NCBI RefSeq assembly: GCF_024171605.1
Contig: NZ_JALKAA010000005.1
Span: forward strand, 186,001 to 250,000
Origin: Pontibacter sp. HSC-36F09
GTDB taxonomy: Bacteria; Bacteroidota; Bacteroidia; Cytophagales; Hymenobacteraceae
DNA length: 64,000 bases
Direction of reading: 5' to 3'
Below the pieces are notes generated by a model. The model searched no databases. It worked only from the letters and a program-made list of their open reading frames with translations, and was not told the origin of the DNA. The translations under genes and the position numbers were made by a program. This document shows, piece after piece, positions 37,239-46,495 of the stretch (positions within the stretch are counted from its first letter, which is position 1; every line of letters begins with the position of its first letter).

Positions 37239-38666
37239 ATGGGGAAACAAAGAGAACTGGACCGCTCACTGGGCCTGCGCCTGGTCATCGTCGTTGTGAT
37301 AGGAAATATCATTGGGTCTGGCGTGTACAAGAAAGTGGCCCCGATGGCCGCCGAGTTGCACTCGGCTGAGTGGGTGCTGATCTGCTGGTTGCTGGCTGGT
37401 ATTATTTCTCTGTTCGGCGCGCTCTGTAATGCGGAGGTGGCAGGGCTGCTGGCCGATACAGGCGGCGAGTACGCCTATTACAAGAAGATTTACAACCGTT
37501 TCTTCGCCTTCATTTACGGGTGGTCGCTTTTCACTGTTATCCAGACGGCAGCGATCTCTTCCTTGTCCTATGTCTTCGCGCAGTCACTCCATAGCATCGT
37601 GCCCCTGCCTCCTATACTCGAAGGGCTATCCGACTTCACAATAGTAGGTATTTTCTACCCCTTTGCTGACTTCAACATAAAGCTTGTAGCCATCGTGCTG
37701 ATCGTTCTACTTACCTGGGTGAACATGAAGGGCGTACGGATGGGGGCATGGCTGAGCACTGCCATCCTGTTGCTCGTCTTCACCGGAATCGGTATCATCG
37801 TGCTTTTCGGTCTTTCCAGTGATCAGTCATCTATCGGGGAAAGCTTCTCAGTTTCGTCTGTTTCCAGTTCTCCCGTCACGTTCAGCGCTGTCTTCACGGC
37901 CATGCTCTCCGCGTTCTGGGCTTACCAGGGCTGGGCAGCCATCGGATTCTTAGGCGGAGAGGTCAAAAACGCTAAGCAGAATATTCCAAGGGGCATTACG
38001 ATCGGGGTGCTGACTGTAATAGGCATTTACCTGATCGTGAACATGACCTATCTGTCCATTTTGCCTATACCGGTGCTGGAGCAGATACATGCGGCCGGAA
38101 ACAAGATTGCAGCCGTAGAGGTTGTCAAGAGTTTCTGGGGATATGGGGGTACCATATTCATCTCCATCCTGATTCTGGTCACGACCTTTGGCTGCACCAA
38201 TGCCACTGTGCTGGCAAGCAGCCGCACATACTTCGCTATGGCGCGCGAAGGACTTTTCTTCCGGAAAGCGGCCGAGCTCAACCAGGCGCAGGCACCAGCC
38301 AACTCACTCCGTTTCCAGAGTATCTGGGCCTGCCTGTTGGTACTCTCCGGCACGTTCGACCAGCTGACAGACATGATTATTTTCGCTGTCTTCATTTTCT
38401 ATGGATGCACTACAATGGGTGTCTTCATCCTCCGAAAAAAGATGCCCAACGCCCTCAGGCCCTATAAGGTATGGGGGTACCCGGTGGTACCCGCCATCAT
38501 GGTCCTTTTCTGTGCCGCCCTTTTTGTGAACACGATCGTTGTCCGTCCACGGGAGGCAGCCATCGGTATGGCCCTGATATTGACCGGCATTCCCATGTAC
38601 TGGTGGTTCCGCAGAAACCAGCAGAAGGAGGCCCAGGCGCCATCGGAGAAAAAGGTGATGCATTGA
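37239..38666 (+). CDS. APC family amino acid permease
   Basis: A 475-residue inner-membrane transporter with about twelve membrane helices. The first helix carries the substrate-binding GNIIGSGVYKK motif of the LAT/APC family; ADTGGEYAYYKKIYNR and EVKNAKQNIPRGI are family landmarks. Likely an amino acid exchanger or importer, substrate unknown. It stands alone with a 225-bp gap downstream. It contains no AGGTATA copy, which is unusual for a gene this long here. Confidence 0.9.
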   Translation: MGKQRELDRSLGLRLVIVVVIGNIIGSGVYKKVAPMAAELHSAEWVLICWLLAGIISLFGALCNAEVAGLLADTGGEYAYYKKIYNRFFAFIYGWSLFTVIQTAAISSLSYVFAQSLHSIVPLPPILEGLSDFTIVGIFYPFADFNIKLVAIVLIVLLTWVNMKGVRMGAWLSTAILLLVFTGIGIIVLFGLSSDQSSIGESFSVSSVSSSPVTFSAVFTAMLSAFWAYQGWAAIGFLGGEVKNAKQNIPRGITIGVLTVIGIYLIVNMTYLSILPIPVLEQIHAAGNKIAAVEVVKSFWGYGGTIFISILILVTTFGCTNATVLASSRTYFAMAREGLFFRKAAELNQAQAPANSLRFQSIWACLLVLSGTFDQLTDMIIFAVFIFYGCTTMGVFILRKKMPNALRPYKVWGYPVVPAIMVLFCAALFVNTIVVRPREAAIGMALILTGIPMYWWFRRNQQKEAQAPSEKKVMH

Positions 38667-38890
38667 GATTGTCATGATAAACCCTGCGCTCATATCAGAA
38701 GCTGGAACGCGCTGCTACTAGTATTTAGCAAACTTGGTCTGGCTTCTCCTTTCATGGTTTCAGGAGGAATAGCAAACAGCGTACAGGCGAAGGTGGGCCG
38801 TCAAAATACCGTTTGAAGCTTGACTTTCAGGTAAAAATATATGTGCTTTTGCTGTTGCATTAATCGGCACAACACTATTCCTTTGTTGCG

Positions 38891-39250
38891 ATGAAAACTA
38901 CGGGTGCACAGTTGTTTCGAAAGCTGAACGTCCTGCTGGCGGTTTTGCTATGCAGTGTGTTAGCATTTGTCCAGCCTGTCACCGCGCAAGCTTCATCTTA
39001 TCCTGATGCGGTTCTTCAACAGATTGTGGATGATGCGGAAGACGTCCCGCTCGTTCTCCTTGGTGGCCAAGTCATTTCTGGCGAAGCTTTGGGTGTGCCT
39101 CCGCTCGAAAGAGCGCTGTTGGCTCCTTTGGTAAGCTCGCTGCTCCATAGACTTTATCCTGTCGATAAGGGCGCCGCACCTTCACCGTACGCCTCCCCTG
39201 TTTCCAAAGACGATTGCAACCTCCATACCATCCTCACCAAGGGCCCCTAG
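38891..39250 (+). CDS. Small exported hypothetical protein
   Basis: A 119-residue protein with a signal peptide (LLAVLLCSVLAFVQPVTA, cleavage near AQA). The mature part has DAVLQQIVDDAEDVPLVLLGGQVISGEALGVPP and a Pro/Ser-rich tail. One Cys. I do not recognise the family. The 38667-38890 region before it holds no gene. Confidence 0.6.
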   Translation: MKTTGAQLFRKLNVLLAVLLCSVLAFVQPVTAQASSYPDAVLQQIVDDAEDVPLVLLGGQVISGEALGVPPLERALLAPLVSSLLHRLYPVDKGAAPSPYASPVSKDDCNLHTILTKGP

Positions 39251-39521
39251 CTCCCAACCTCTTCCCCAGCATTATAGCTGGAGTGAAACCATCAGATAAC
39301 TGCTTTTAAAGTTGGTTTCCCTATAAACCCGCTCCTGTTTCAAGCTACCATGGCTCCAGAAAAGCTAATCGGTATCACTGGCTTTTCTTCAATCCCATGC
39401 TTGTGCCTGCCTGACATTGCAACAAGAAAAGAGAACGGGTTTTACCTAGACTACGAAGCACCCATTTCGCCATTAGCACAAAATACGACGAGTGGAGTTC
39501 TGAGTAGATACCATCATAATA

Positions 39522-40637
39522 ATGACACTGACAAAAGAAAAACTACAGGCGAAGTTCTCTGCCCGCAGGCTTATCCTACCCATGTTGCTGGGCCTGGGTG
39601 TGGTGGGCTACATGCTGTATAAGAACTACGAGCCTGGGCAACTTCAAACCCTCCGGCAGGCCAGCCTGCTCTGGCTTGGGGTCACCCTGCTGGTGCTGCT
39701 CATCAGGGACCTGGGCTACATGTACCGCATCCGCTACATAACAGACAAAGCACTGAGTTGGAAGCAGAGTTTCCGGGTGATCATGCTCTGGGAGTTTGCC
39801 TCCTGTGCCCTGCCCTCGGTAGTGGGTGGCTCTACTGTGGCCGCCTACATCCTGTTCAAGGAGAAGATTCCGCTGGGGAAGTCCATCGCACAGGTGATGG
39901 TGACCGCCATGCTCGACAACCTGTACTTTGTGCTGGCAGTGCCACTGGTGTTGCTGTTTGCAGATGGGCAGTTGATTCCCTCCTTCGACAACATGAACGA
40001 GACGCTCCGGCAAAGCCTGGGTATTGCCTTTGGTATCTCATACCTGCTGATCGCCCTGTATGCCTTCACCATGTTCTACGCCCTGTTCATGAACCCGAAA
40101 GCCGTCAAGCGCCTTTTGCTGCGGATTGGAAGTTTCCGGCTATTACGTAAGTGGCGTCCAACGCTGCTGAGCCATGCCAACGAATTGTTGATTGCCTCCA
40201 GGCACTTACGCACCAAAAATACGTCCTACTGGCTGCACGGGAGCATCTCGACCAGCTTCGTCTGGACGGCCCGGTATGCCATTATCGGCTGCCTGATAGC
40301 GGCGTTCACGCACCTGGATGCGGCAGACCATTTCCTGGTTTTCGCCCGTAACCTCATTTACAAAGTGGTATTGCTGGTGTCCGTTACGCCGGGTGGGGCT
40401 GGCTTTGCTGAAATTGCCTTCCCGGCCTTCTTCGGTGCCTTCCTGGGTGGATTTACCACCATCATTGTTCTCCTGTATCGCCTGTTGACCTACTACCTAT
40501 ACCTGGTAATAGGTGTGATCGTATTCCCGCGCTGGGTTGCTGTTGTGTACGGCAACAAGAAAAGCAGCACCCTAACTGAATCCAAACCACAGACTTCCAT
40601 TGCCTCTACCAACACCGACACTATACCTGTCAAATGA
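39522..40637 (+). CDS. Lysylphosphatidylglycerol-synthase-type flippase domain protein (UPF0104-like)
   Basis: A 371-residue membrane protein with about eight helices. LLVLLIRDLGYMYRIRYIT, SCALPSVVGGSTVAAYILFKE and SVTPGGAGFAEIAFPAFFG are the landmarks of the LPG-synthase transmembrane family, whose members flip lipids or lack a catalytic domain, as here. Function unknown. Its ATG lies about 40 bases after a short ORF I do not trust. Its TGA stop overlaps the next start (ATGA at 40634-40637), so it is coupled with the CAT-type transporter. Confidence 0.88.
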   Translation: MTLTKEKLQAKFSARRLILPMLLGLGVVGYMLYKNYEPGQLQTLRQASLLWLGVTLLVLLIRDLGYMYRIRYITDKALSWKQSFRVIMLWEFASCALPSVVGGSTVAAYILFKEKIPLGKSIAQVMVTAMLDNLYFVLAVPLVLLFADGQLIPSFDNMNETLRQSLGIAFGISYLLIALYAFTMFYALFMNPKAVKRLLLRIGSFRLLRKWRPTLLSHANELLIASRHLRTKNTSYWLHGSISTSFVWTARYAIIGCLIAAFTHLDAADHFLVFARNLIYKVVLLVSVTPGGAGFAEIAFPAFFGAFLGGFTTIIVLLYRLLTYYLYLVIGVIVFPRWVAVVYGNKKSSTLTESKPQTSIASTNTDTIPVK

Positions 40638-42382
40638 GAAATTACGTGAAGAACCTTACCCGCCGCAAAAATGCCACAGCCCTTTTAGAGGACTACAGGG
40701 AGGATGGCAACATCCAGGGAACCAACCTGGTGCGCAACCTCCAATTCAGGGATCTGGTTGCCTTTGGTATCGCCGCCATCATCGGGGCAGGCATCTTCAG
40801 CACCATCGGTAATGCCAGCGCGGCCGGCGGACCCGGGGTTTCGCTGCTCTTTATCTTCGCGGCCATCGCCTGCGGTTTTTCGGCCCTGTGCTACGCCCAG
40901 TTCGCCTCTACTATACCTGTGTCGGGTAGCGCCTATACCTATGCCTATGCTTCTTTCGGGGAGCTTGTGGCCTGGATCATCGGCTGGGATCTGCTCATGG
41001 AGTATGCCATCGGCAACATTGCCGTGGCCATCTCCTGGTCCGACTATTTTACGGCCGTGCTCCGGGGAGTCGGTCTGGGCATGCCCGAGTACCTGACCAT
41101 GGATTTCCTGAGCGCTTCGCGCGGCTTCCATGAGGCGCAGACGCTGCTCGCACAGGGGCAGGCCTTATCTTCCTTCCCCACCCATATGCAGGAAGCTTTT
41201 TTGGCCTGGCAAAACGCACCGTTGCTGGGGGACTTCAAACTGGTAGCGGATATACCTGCGTTGGGTATCACGGCACTGATTACGTATTTGGTCTACATCG
41301 GCATCAAAGAATCCAAGCGCACGGCCAATTTGCTGGTGCTGCTCAAGCTCATCGTTATTTTGCTCGTCATCACAGTAGGCGCCTTCTATGTGAACACCGA
41401 CAACTGGACTCCCTTTGCCCCGAACGGACTAGCGGGCATCATGAAGGGCGTGTCTGCCGTTTTCTTTGCTTACATCGGCTTCGATGCCATTTCCACCACT
41501 GCCGAGGAGTGTGAGAATCCGAAGCGCGACCTGCCCCGCGCCATGATCTTCACGTTAGTGATCTGCACGGTATTGTACGTGGTGCTGGCACTGATACTGA
41601 CAGGTATGGTGCCGTTCAGCGAACTGGCCGTAGGCGACCCGCTGGCTTATGTGTTTTCAAGGGTGAACCTAGATGCTATGGCCGGTATTGTGGCTGTGAG
41701 TGCCGTTATAGCCATGGCCAGCGTGCTCCTGGTTTTCCAGTACGGGCAGCCGCGTATCTGGATGGCCATGAGCCGCGACGGTCTTTTGCCCAGAGCCTTC
41801 TCCCGTATCCACCCGAAACACAAAACGCCCGGCTTCTCCACGATCGTCACCGGTTTTGTGGTGGCCGTACCGGCCCTCTTCATGAACCTGACCGAGGTCA
41901 CAGACCTGACCAGCATCGGTACGCTGTTCGCGTTTGTGCTGGTGTGCGGCGGCATCCTCTTGCTGGAGGAAAAGCAGAAAGCCGCTACAGCGGCGCACAG
42001 GGGCTTCCGGGTGCCCTATGTCAATGGCCGCTATGTGTTGCCGCTGCTGTTACTGACGGCTGTGGCACTGCTGTACCGCTTCCGTGCCGCTGAGGTGAGC
42101 GGCCTCTTCAGCCTGGATGGTGGTTGGGAAAGCTTCCAGCACAAATTACCGCTGCTGGGCTTTATCGGTATTGCCGCTATCCTCACTGTCCTCACCTGGA
42201 TCCGAAATCTTTCGCTTATACCGGTGCTGGGTCTGCTCACTAACCTATACCTGATGACGGAACTTGGCCTGACAAACTGGACCCGCTTTTTGGCCTGGCT
42301 GGCGCTGGGCCTGGTGGTATACTTTGCGTACGGTTACCACAATAGCAAGCTCCATCAACCACAGGGAACTAAAGCGGCTTAA
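40634..42382 (+). CDS. APC family amino acid permease, CAT-like
   Basis: A 582-residue membrane transporter with about thirteen helices. Seen: AFGIAAIIGAGIFSTIGNAS in the first helix, SGSAYTYAYASFGELVAWIIGWDLLMEYAIGN, and FFAYIGFDAISTTAEECENPKRDLPRAMI. This is the cationic amino acid transporter branch. An insert of about 60 residues between helices holds FLSASRGFHEAQTLL. It overlaps the flippase gene by 4 bp and the convergent glycosidase-like gene by 4 bp, with TTAA serving both stops. Confidence 0.9.
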   Translation: MRNYVKNLTRRKNATALLEDYREDGNIQGTNLVRNLQFRDLVAFGIAAIIGAGIFSTIGNASAAGGPGVSLLFIFAAIACGFSALCYAQFASTIPVSGSAYTYAYASFGELVAWIIGWDLLMEYAIGNIAVAISWSDYFTAVLRGVGLGMPEYLTMDFLSASRGFHEAQTLLAQGQALSSFPTHMQEAFLAWQNAPLLGDFKLVADIPALGITALITYLVYIGIKESKRTANLLVLLKLIVILLVITVGAFYVNTDNWTPFAPNGLAGIMKGVSAVFFAYIGFDAISTTAEECENPKRDLPRAMIFTLVICTVLYVVLALILTGMVPFSELAVGDPLAYVFSRVNLDAMAGIVAVSAVIAMASVLLVFQYGQPRIWMAMSRDGLLPRAFSRIHPKHKTPGFSTIVTGFVVAVPALFMNLTEVTDLTSIGTLFAFVLVCGGILLLEEKQKAATAAHRGFRVPYVNGRYVLPLLLLTAVALLYRFRAAEVSGLFSLDGGWESFQHKLPLLGFIGIAAILTVLTWIRNLSLIPVLGLLTNLYLMTELGLTNWTRFLAWLALGLVVYFAYGYHNSKLHQPQGTKAA

Positions 42383-43692
42383 ATGAGCCATACCTTGAGA
42401 AAAAGTAGAAAAATACTCAATTTTCCATTAACGGCCTGCCGCAGCTTCCTAAAGCGCAGGTTTCTTCCCGACATTTTACTGTGAGGTCGCGACATTCCTC
42501 TTTCTTCACCCGTGAAAATGAGCTCCTCCATCATTTGATGGGCATCTAGCAGGGCTTCGGCATAGGGTTGGTACAACACACGCTCCGGCAGTTCACCGGG
42601 CTCTTCTTCCGCGTCCCAGAGCCCGGACCGGTGCCAGGGTGAAAGATGGTCCCAATCGGGACGGTCGATGATGGGGTAAAGACAGATGCCCCATAAAGGT
42701 ATACCTGCCTGCAGGGCGGCGGCGCATTCCTCTGCAACAAAACGGATCCAGTGCGGACGGTCTATACCAGGGTGGCTTGTCTCTGCCAGCGCGATAGGCT
42801 TCTGGTAGCGGGTATAGGCCATTTGCAACAAATTACGCAAAGGCTGCCAGCGCTCGTCCTGATGCTCGTTCACCCAGCTCAACTGTGCGTGCGTGCCCAG
42901 CTCCCATTGGTTGCTGTAGTAGTAGTTGAGCCCCAGTATATCCAGGAATTCCGGCCGGCCGCCCAGTTCGGGGCAAACATGGCCGCATAGCATATCCACT
43001 GCCTGGAACTGGTGCTCATGCGCCAGCTGCGCCTCGGCCTGTAGCTCGGGCGAGCAGTCGCGGGGGGCTACAATATTCACCAGCGGTTCTGTGGTCAGGA
43101 TCCGGATATTCGGGTCGACCTCGCGCATGGCCGCTATACCTTCAATATAGGCACGCATCAGGCCGTACTTTACCTCCCAGCCCTGCCCAATACAATACGG
43201 CGAAGTGCCTCGCACATCGCCTCCCAGCCACGAGATAAAACTCACTTCGTTGATCGGCGTGACCACCAGCGGGCCATCCGGGAAATGGGAACGGTAAAAC
43301 TGCACAAAAGCACGGCACATGGCGGCAAAGCGCCTGGCAAACATGGGGTGCAGGGGCGTCAGATCATCGGGGTACCCAAAATGGCAGAGGTCCCATACCT
43401 GCTGTATGCCCAGTGCCCGACCCTGCTTCAGCATGAAGCCTACGGTTGTCCAGTCGTATTGGTAGGGAGTTTTCTCCACCTGGCTCCACCGTATACCTTC
43501 CCGCACTGTCCTGATCTGGAAAGGCGCCAGGTTCCGATAGTCCTGCTCCAGCAAAGCGAGGTGGCCTGTCAGGGTGAGGAAGTCTACCCTGTTACCAAAG
43601 GCATTGAGTTTATCGGTACACTCAAACCCAGCCATCCAGAAGGACTGAAAAGGACTTTCAGGTAAGGTGGTGTTCGTTGCTTTATCTGCCAT
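42379..43692 (-). CDS. Glycoside-hydrolase-like protein (GH1/clan A type)
   Basis: A 437-residue soluble protein with a TIM-barrel pattern like GH1: FWMAGFECTDKLN, REGIRWSQVEKTPYQYDW, HFGYPDDL, acid/base candidate Glu in VTPINEVSFISWLGG, and a second Glu candidate in IALAETSHPG. The GH1 TENG signature is absent, so family membership is uncertain. It is third in a cluster with glf and a glycosyltransferase on the same strand. In other genomes such a trio is recurrent, so it may trim or sense galactofuranose-containing glycans. Confidence 0.7.
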   Translation of the reverse strand: MADKATNTTLPESPFQSFWMAGFECTDKLNAFGNRVDFLTLTGHLALLEQDYRNLAPFQIRTVREGIRWSQVEKTPYQYDWTTVGFMLKQGRALGIQQVWDLCHFGYPDDLTPLHPMFARRFAAMCRAFVQFYRSHFPDGPLVVTPINEVSFISWLGGDVRGTSPYCIGQGWEVKYGLMRAYIEGIAAMREVDPNIRILTTEPLVNIVAPRDCSPELQAEAQLAHEHQFQAVDMLCGHVCPELGGRPEFLDILGLNYYYSNQWELGTHAQLSWVNEHQDERWQPLRNLLQMAYTRYQKPIALAETSHPGIDRPHWIRFVAEECAAALQAGIPLWGICLYPIIDRPDWDHLSPWHRSGLWDAEEEPGELPERVLYQPYAEALLDAHQMMEELIFTGEERGMSRPHSKMSGRNLRFRKLRQAVNGKLSIFLLFLKVWLI

Positions 43693-43751
43693 AAGCCTGT
43701 GGAGTAGGAATTGCCTGCTACCTGACCGATAACAGGCAAAATGTATCGATA

Positions 43752-44954
43752 TCAGGTGGTTTTGCCGCTGCCTTTGATGCCGGCACGCAGCTCTACCTCG
43801 TCGAGCTTTATGCTATGTCCGTTATGCCCGACCAAAGCGCTATCCAGCAAGGGCAGCACCTCTTCCTGGCACGACAGCTTTTTAAATAGCGTGAGCGCCT
43901 GTGCCACCACCTGGTCCATGTTGTAGTACTTGTAAGTAGCCAGTCTGCCGACAAAGTGTACTCCCGGCGTGGCATCTGCCAGCTTTTTGTACTGGTTGTA
44001 GATGGCCGTGTTCTCAGGGCGCGGCACCGGGTAATAGGGGTCTCCCTCAGCCTGCGGATATTCATATACCACGCTCGTTTTGGGATGCTGCTGACCCGTC
44101 AGATACTTGAACTCCGTGATGCGGGTGTAGGCGTGCTCGTTAGGATAGTTCACAACTGCAGAAGGGAGGTGCACGGGCGCATCCAGCGTTTCGTGTTTAA
44201 ACTCAAGCGAGCGGTAAGGGAGTTTTCCAAACCTGAAATCAAAATATTCATCCACCGGGCCAGTATAGATCATCTCTTTGAAAGGAATTACGTCGAGTAT
44301 TTCGTGGTAGTCCGTATTGAGCATGATCTTGATGTTGGGATGGGCCAGTAGCTTTTCGAACATGCTGGTGTAGCCGTGAAGCGGCATGGCCTGGAAGGTA
44401 TCGGTAAAATAGCGGTCATCGCGGTTGATGCGCACCGGCACGCGGGAAGTCACGGACTTGTCCAGTTCTGATGGGTCCATGCCCCACTGTTTGCGGGTAT
44501 AGTTGCGGAAAAACTTTTCGTAAAGCTCGCGTCCTACTTTGCTCACCACTACATCTTCAGAGGTCCGCACCGGCGATACCTCTTCTGCTACGGATTTAAA
44601 GAAATCATCCACTTCAAAAGAGGTCAGGCTGAGGCCGTATAATTTGTTGATGGTATCGAGGTTGATGGGCATGGGGACCAACTGTCCGTCTACGCTTGCG
44701 AGCACCCGGTGCTCATAAGGGCGCCAGGCCGTGAAGAGCGACAGGTAGTCGAACACCTCCTTTGAGTTAGTATGGAAAATGTGCGGCCCGTATTTGTGCA
44801 CCAGTATGCCGTCTTCGTTATAATGATCGAAGGCGTTGCCGGCGATATGCGGACGCTTATCAATAATGAGTACTCTTTTATGCAGCTGAGAGGCCAGGCG
44901 TTCAGCTAGCACACTGCCGGCGAACCCCGCTCCTACGATCAGGTAGTCGAACAT
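43752..44954 (-). CDS. glf: UDP-galactopyranose mutase
   Basis: A flavoenzyme that converts UDP-galactopyranose to UDP-galactofuranose. The 400 residues fit. Seen: FAD-binding GAGFAGSVLAERLA, GPHIFHTNSKEVFDYL, the DRYF segment, and the substrate-binding Arg/Tyr residues in RITEFKYLTGQQ and GDPYYPVPRPENTAIYNQY. The reaction feeds surface glycan synthesis in the cytoplasm. It lies between a glycosyltransferase and the glycosidase-like gene, with 60-bp and 36-bp gaps. Confidence 0.95.
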   Translation of the reverse strand: MFDYLIVGAGFAGSVLAERLASQLHKRVLIIDKRPHIAGNAFDHYNEDGILVHKYGPHIFHTNSKEVFDYLSLFTAWRPYEHRVLASVDGQLVPMPINLDTINKLYGLSLTSFEVDDFFKSVAEEVSPVRTSEDVVVSKVGRELYEKFFRNYTRKQWGMDPSELDKSVTSRVPVRINRDDRYFTDTFQAMPLHGYTSMFEKLLAHPNIKIMLNTDYHEILDVIPFKEMIYTGPVDEYFDFRFGKLPYRSLEFKHETLDAPVHLPSAVVNYPNEHAYTRITEFKYLTGQQHPKTSVVYEYPQAEGDPYYPVPRPENTAIYNQYKKLADATPGVHFVGRLATYKYYNMDQVVAQALTLFKKLSCQEEVLPLLDSALVGHNGHSIKLDEVELRAGIKGSGKTT

Positions 44955-44990
44955 ATGGTATTGAATTATGATATAAGTGATTACTCCTGA

Positions 44991-46241
44991 TCAGGCCTGC
45001 TGCTTTTTCAACTCCAGGGCACCCACGATCAGTCTGGTCATACTGCTCCAGGTGTTGTCCCAGGACAGGTCGGCCATGAAACCATCTACTGCGGCCAGCC
45101 ATTGTTTATCCTCCTGCTGTGTCAGGGCGTGCTCCACAGCCGTGATGAAGGAATCAGAGGTGTCGGCAATGTGCACCAGACCGACCTCCCCATAAGGGCG
45201 GACTACATCCCGGATCGGAGTTGACACCACAGGCTTGCCGGCTGCCAGGTACTCGGGTGTTTTAGTCGGGCTGATAAATTCGGTGGACTCATTGATGGCG
45301 AAAGGAAGGAGCGCCACATCCCAGCCACTCAGGTAGGCCGGCAGTTCCTTATAGGACTTGCCTCCCAAATAGTGAATGTTGGCGTGACGGGGCAGTGTAG
45401 CCGGATCGATCTTTACCACCGGTCCGATCATGATCAGGTGCCAATCCGGTCGGGCAGTTGCCAGGGCTTCCAGTAGTCCGAGGTCCATGCGTTCATCTAT
45501 CACCCCAAAGAAACCAATGCGGGGCCCCGGTATACTGGCCTGATCAGCGGGCTCTGGCAATCGGGTGCGCGCCCTGGAAAAGTGTGCCTTGTCGATGCTG
45601 CTTGGAAAGGCATGAACCTGTGGGTGCTGCTTTTTCTTGGCCTCGTACAGGCTTTGGCCTCCTGTAAAAACAAGGTCTGCTTTCTGAAAGAGCGCGCGTT
45701 CCAGTTCTTTGAGTTGTGCGGGCGCAAATCTGAAAGCCGATAGCTCATCCATACAGTCGTACACGGTGAGCACCGGCGAAAAGTGCGCCGTAAAGCCGAG
45801 GGCCATTGGTGTATAGTACCAGAAAAGGTAGTGCGTCAGTTGATGTTTGACGAATAGCTGGTTCAGTAGATTGCGTTGTGCAGTCACCACAGCTTCCACG
45901 GAAAAACCATAGGGCATGTGCGGCACGACGAGTTGTACATGACCTTCGCGCTCAGCCACCTGCAGGTATGGCTCCTGGCAGTCAGTGAACAGGGGCTCTT
46001 CCACGAAGAAGACACGCGCATGCCTGGCAAAGCGCGAGAGCAGGTGCTGTGGCCGCTGGTAGACAAAATCCCAGCGCAGGTGCGACAGGCAGACCACATC
46101 TGGCAAGCCTTGAAAGCCATTTGCAAGTGCTGTCCCTCCAGCCGGTTTTTTGTGTGATACAGTTTCTCTGTCAGAAACCACACTTGTATTGTCCTCGCCG
46201 ACTGATTCCGGCGCATTTGATTCAGAGTTTGTTTTAAACAT
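44991..46241 (-). CDS. Glycosyltransferase, GT1/GT4-like
   Basis: A 416-residue soluble enzyme starting MFKTNSESNA. After a charged disordered leader, LPDVVCLSHLRWDFVYQRPQHLLSR opens a GT-B fold; the C-terminal half has RIGFFGVIDERMDLGLLEAL and the donor region SPTKTPEYLAAGKPVVSTPIRDV. The start at 46241 was preferred over 46286 because the upstream residues look like leader translation. It is the first gene of the cluster with glf and may transfer galactofuranose; that is inference. The stretch 43.49-46.39 kb has no AGGTATA copy. Confidence 0.85.
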   Translation of the reverse strand: MFKTNSESNAPESVGEDNTSVVSDRETVSHKKPAGGTALANGFQGLPDVVCLSHLRWDFVYQRPQHLLSRFARHARVFFVEEPLFTDCQEPYLQVAEREGHVQLVVPHMPYGFSVEAVVTAQRNLLNQLFVKHQLTHYLFWYYTPMALGFTAHFSPVLTVYDCMDELSAFRFAPAQLKELERALFQKADLVFTGGQSLYEAKKKQHPQVHAFPSSIDKAHFSRARTRLPEPADQASIPGPRIGFFGVIDERMDLGLLEALATARPDWHLIMIGPVVKIDPATLPRHANIHYLGGKSYKELPAYLSGWDVALLPFAINESTEFISPTKTPEYLAAGKPVVSTPIRDVVRPYGEVGLVHIADTSDSFITAVEHALTQQEDKQWLAAVDGFMADLSWDNTWSSMTRLIVGALELKKQQA

Positions 46242-46495
46242 AGCGTTTTTTAAGAGACTTATGGCCAGGCTACAGGTTAGCAACACGAATTACCAGCCTG
46301 ATGAGACAAGTTTTACTTACTACGTAAATTGAGGTCAATCAACTCAAGAAATTACACGTATTTCCACTGGTTTATACACTTAATTCTTACATGCTTTATA
46401 CCTACTTTCTGCTACTAAGGAATTTACAGGTGCCCGATAGGCTGATTTTACAACAGAATGCCTATTTTGCAAATTAGAAAAAGCAGGTAGCAGGT

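Noticed and set aside
39350..39622. A 90-residue plus-strand frame before the flippase-like gene
   Set aside because: It overlaps the true gene by 100 bases, has no domain and mixed composition, so I left it out.
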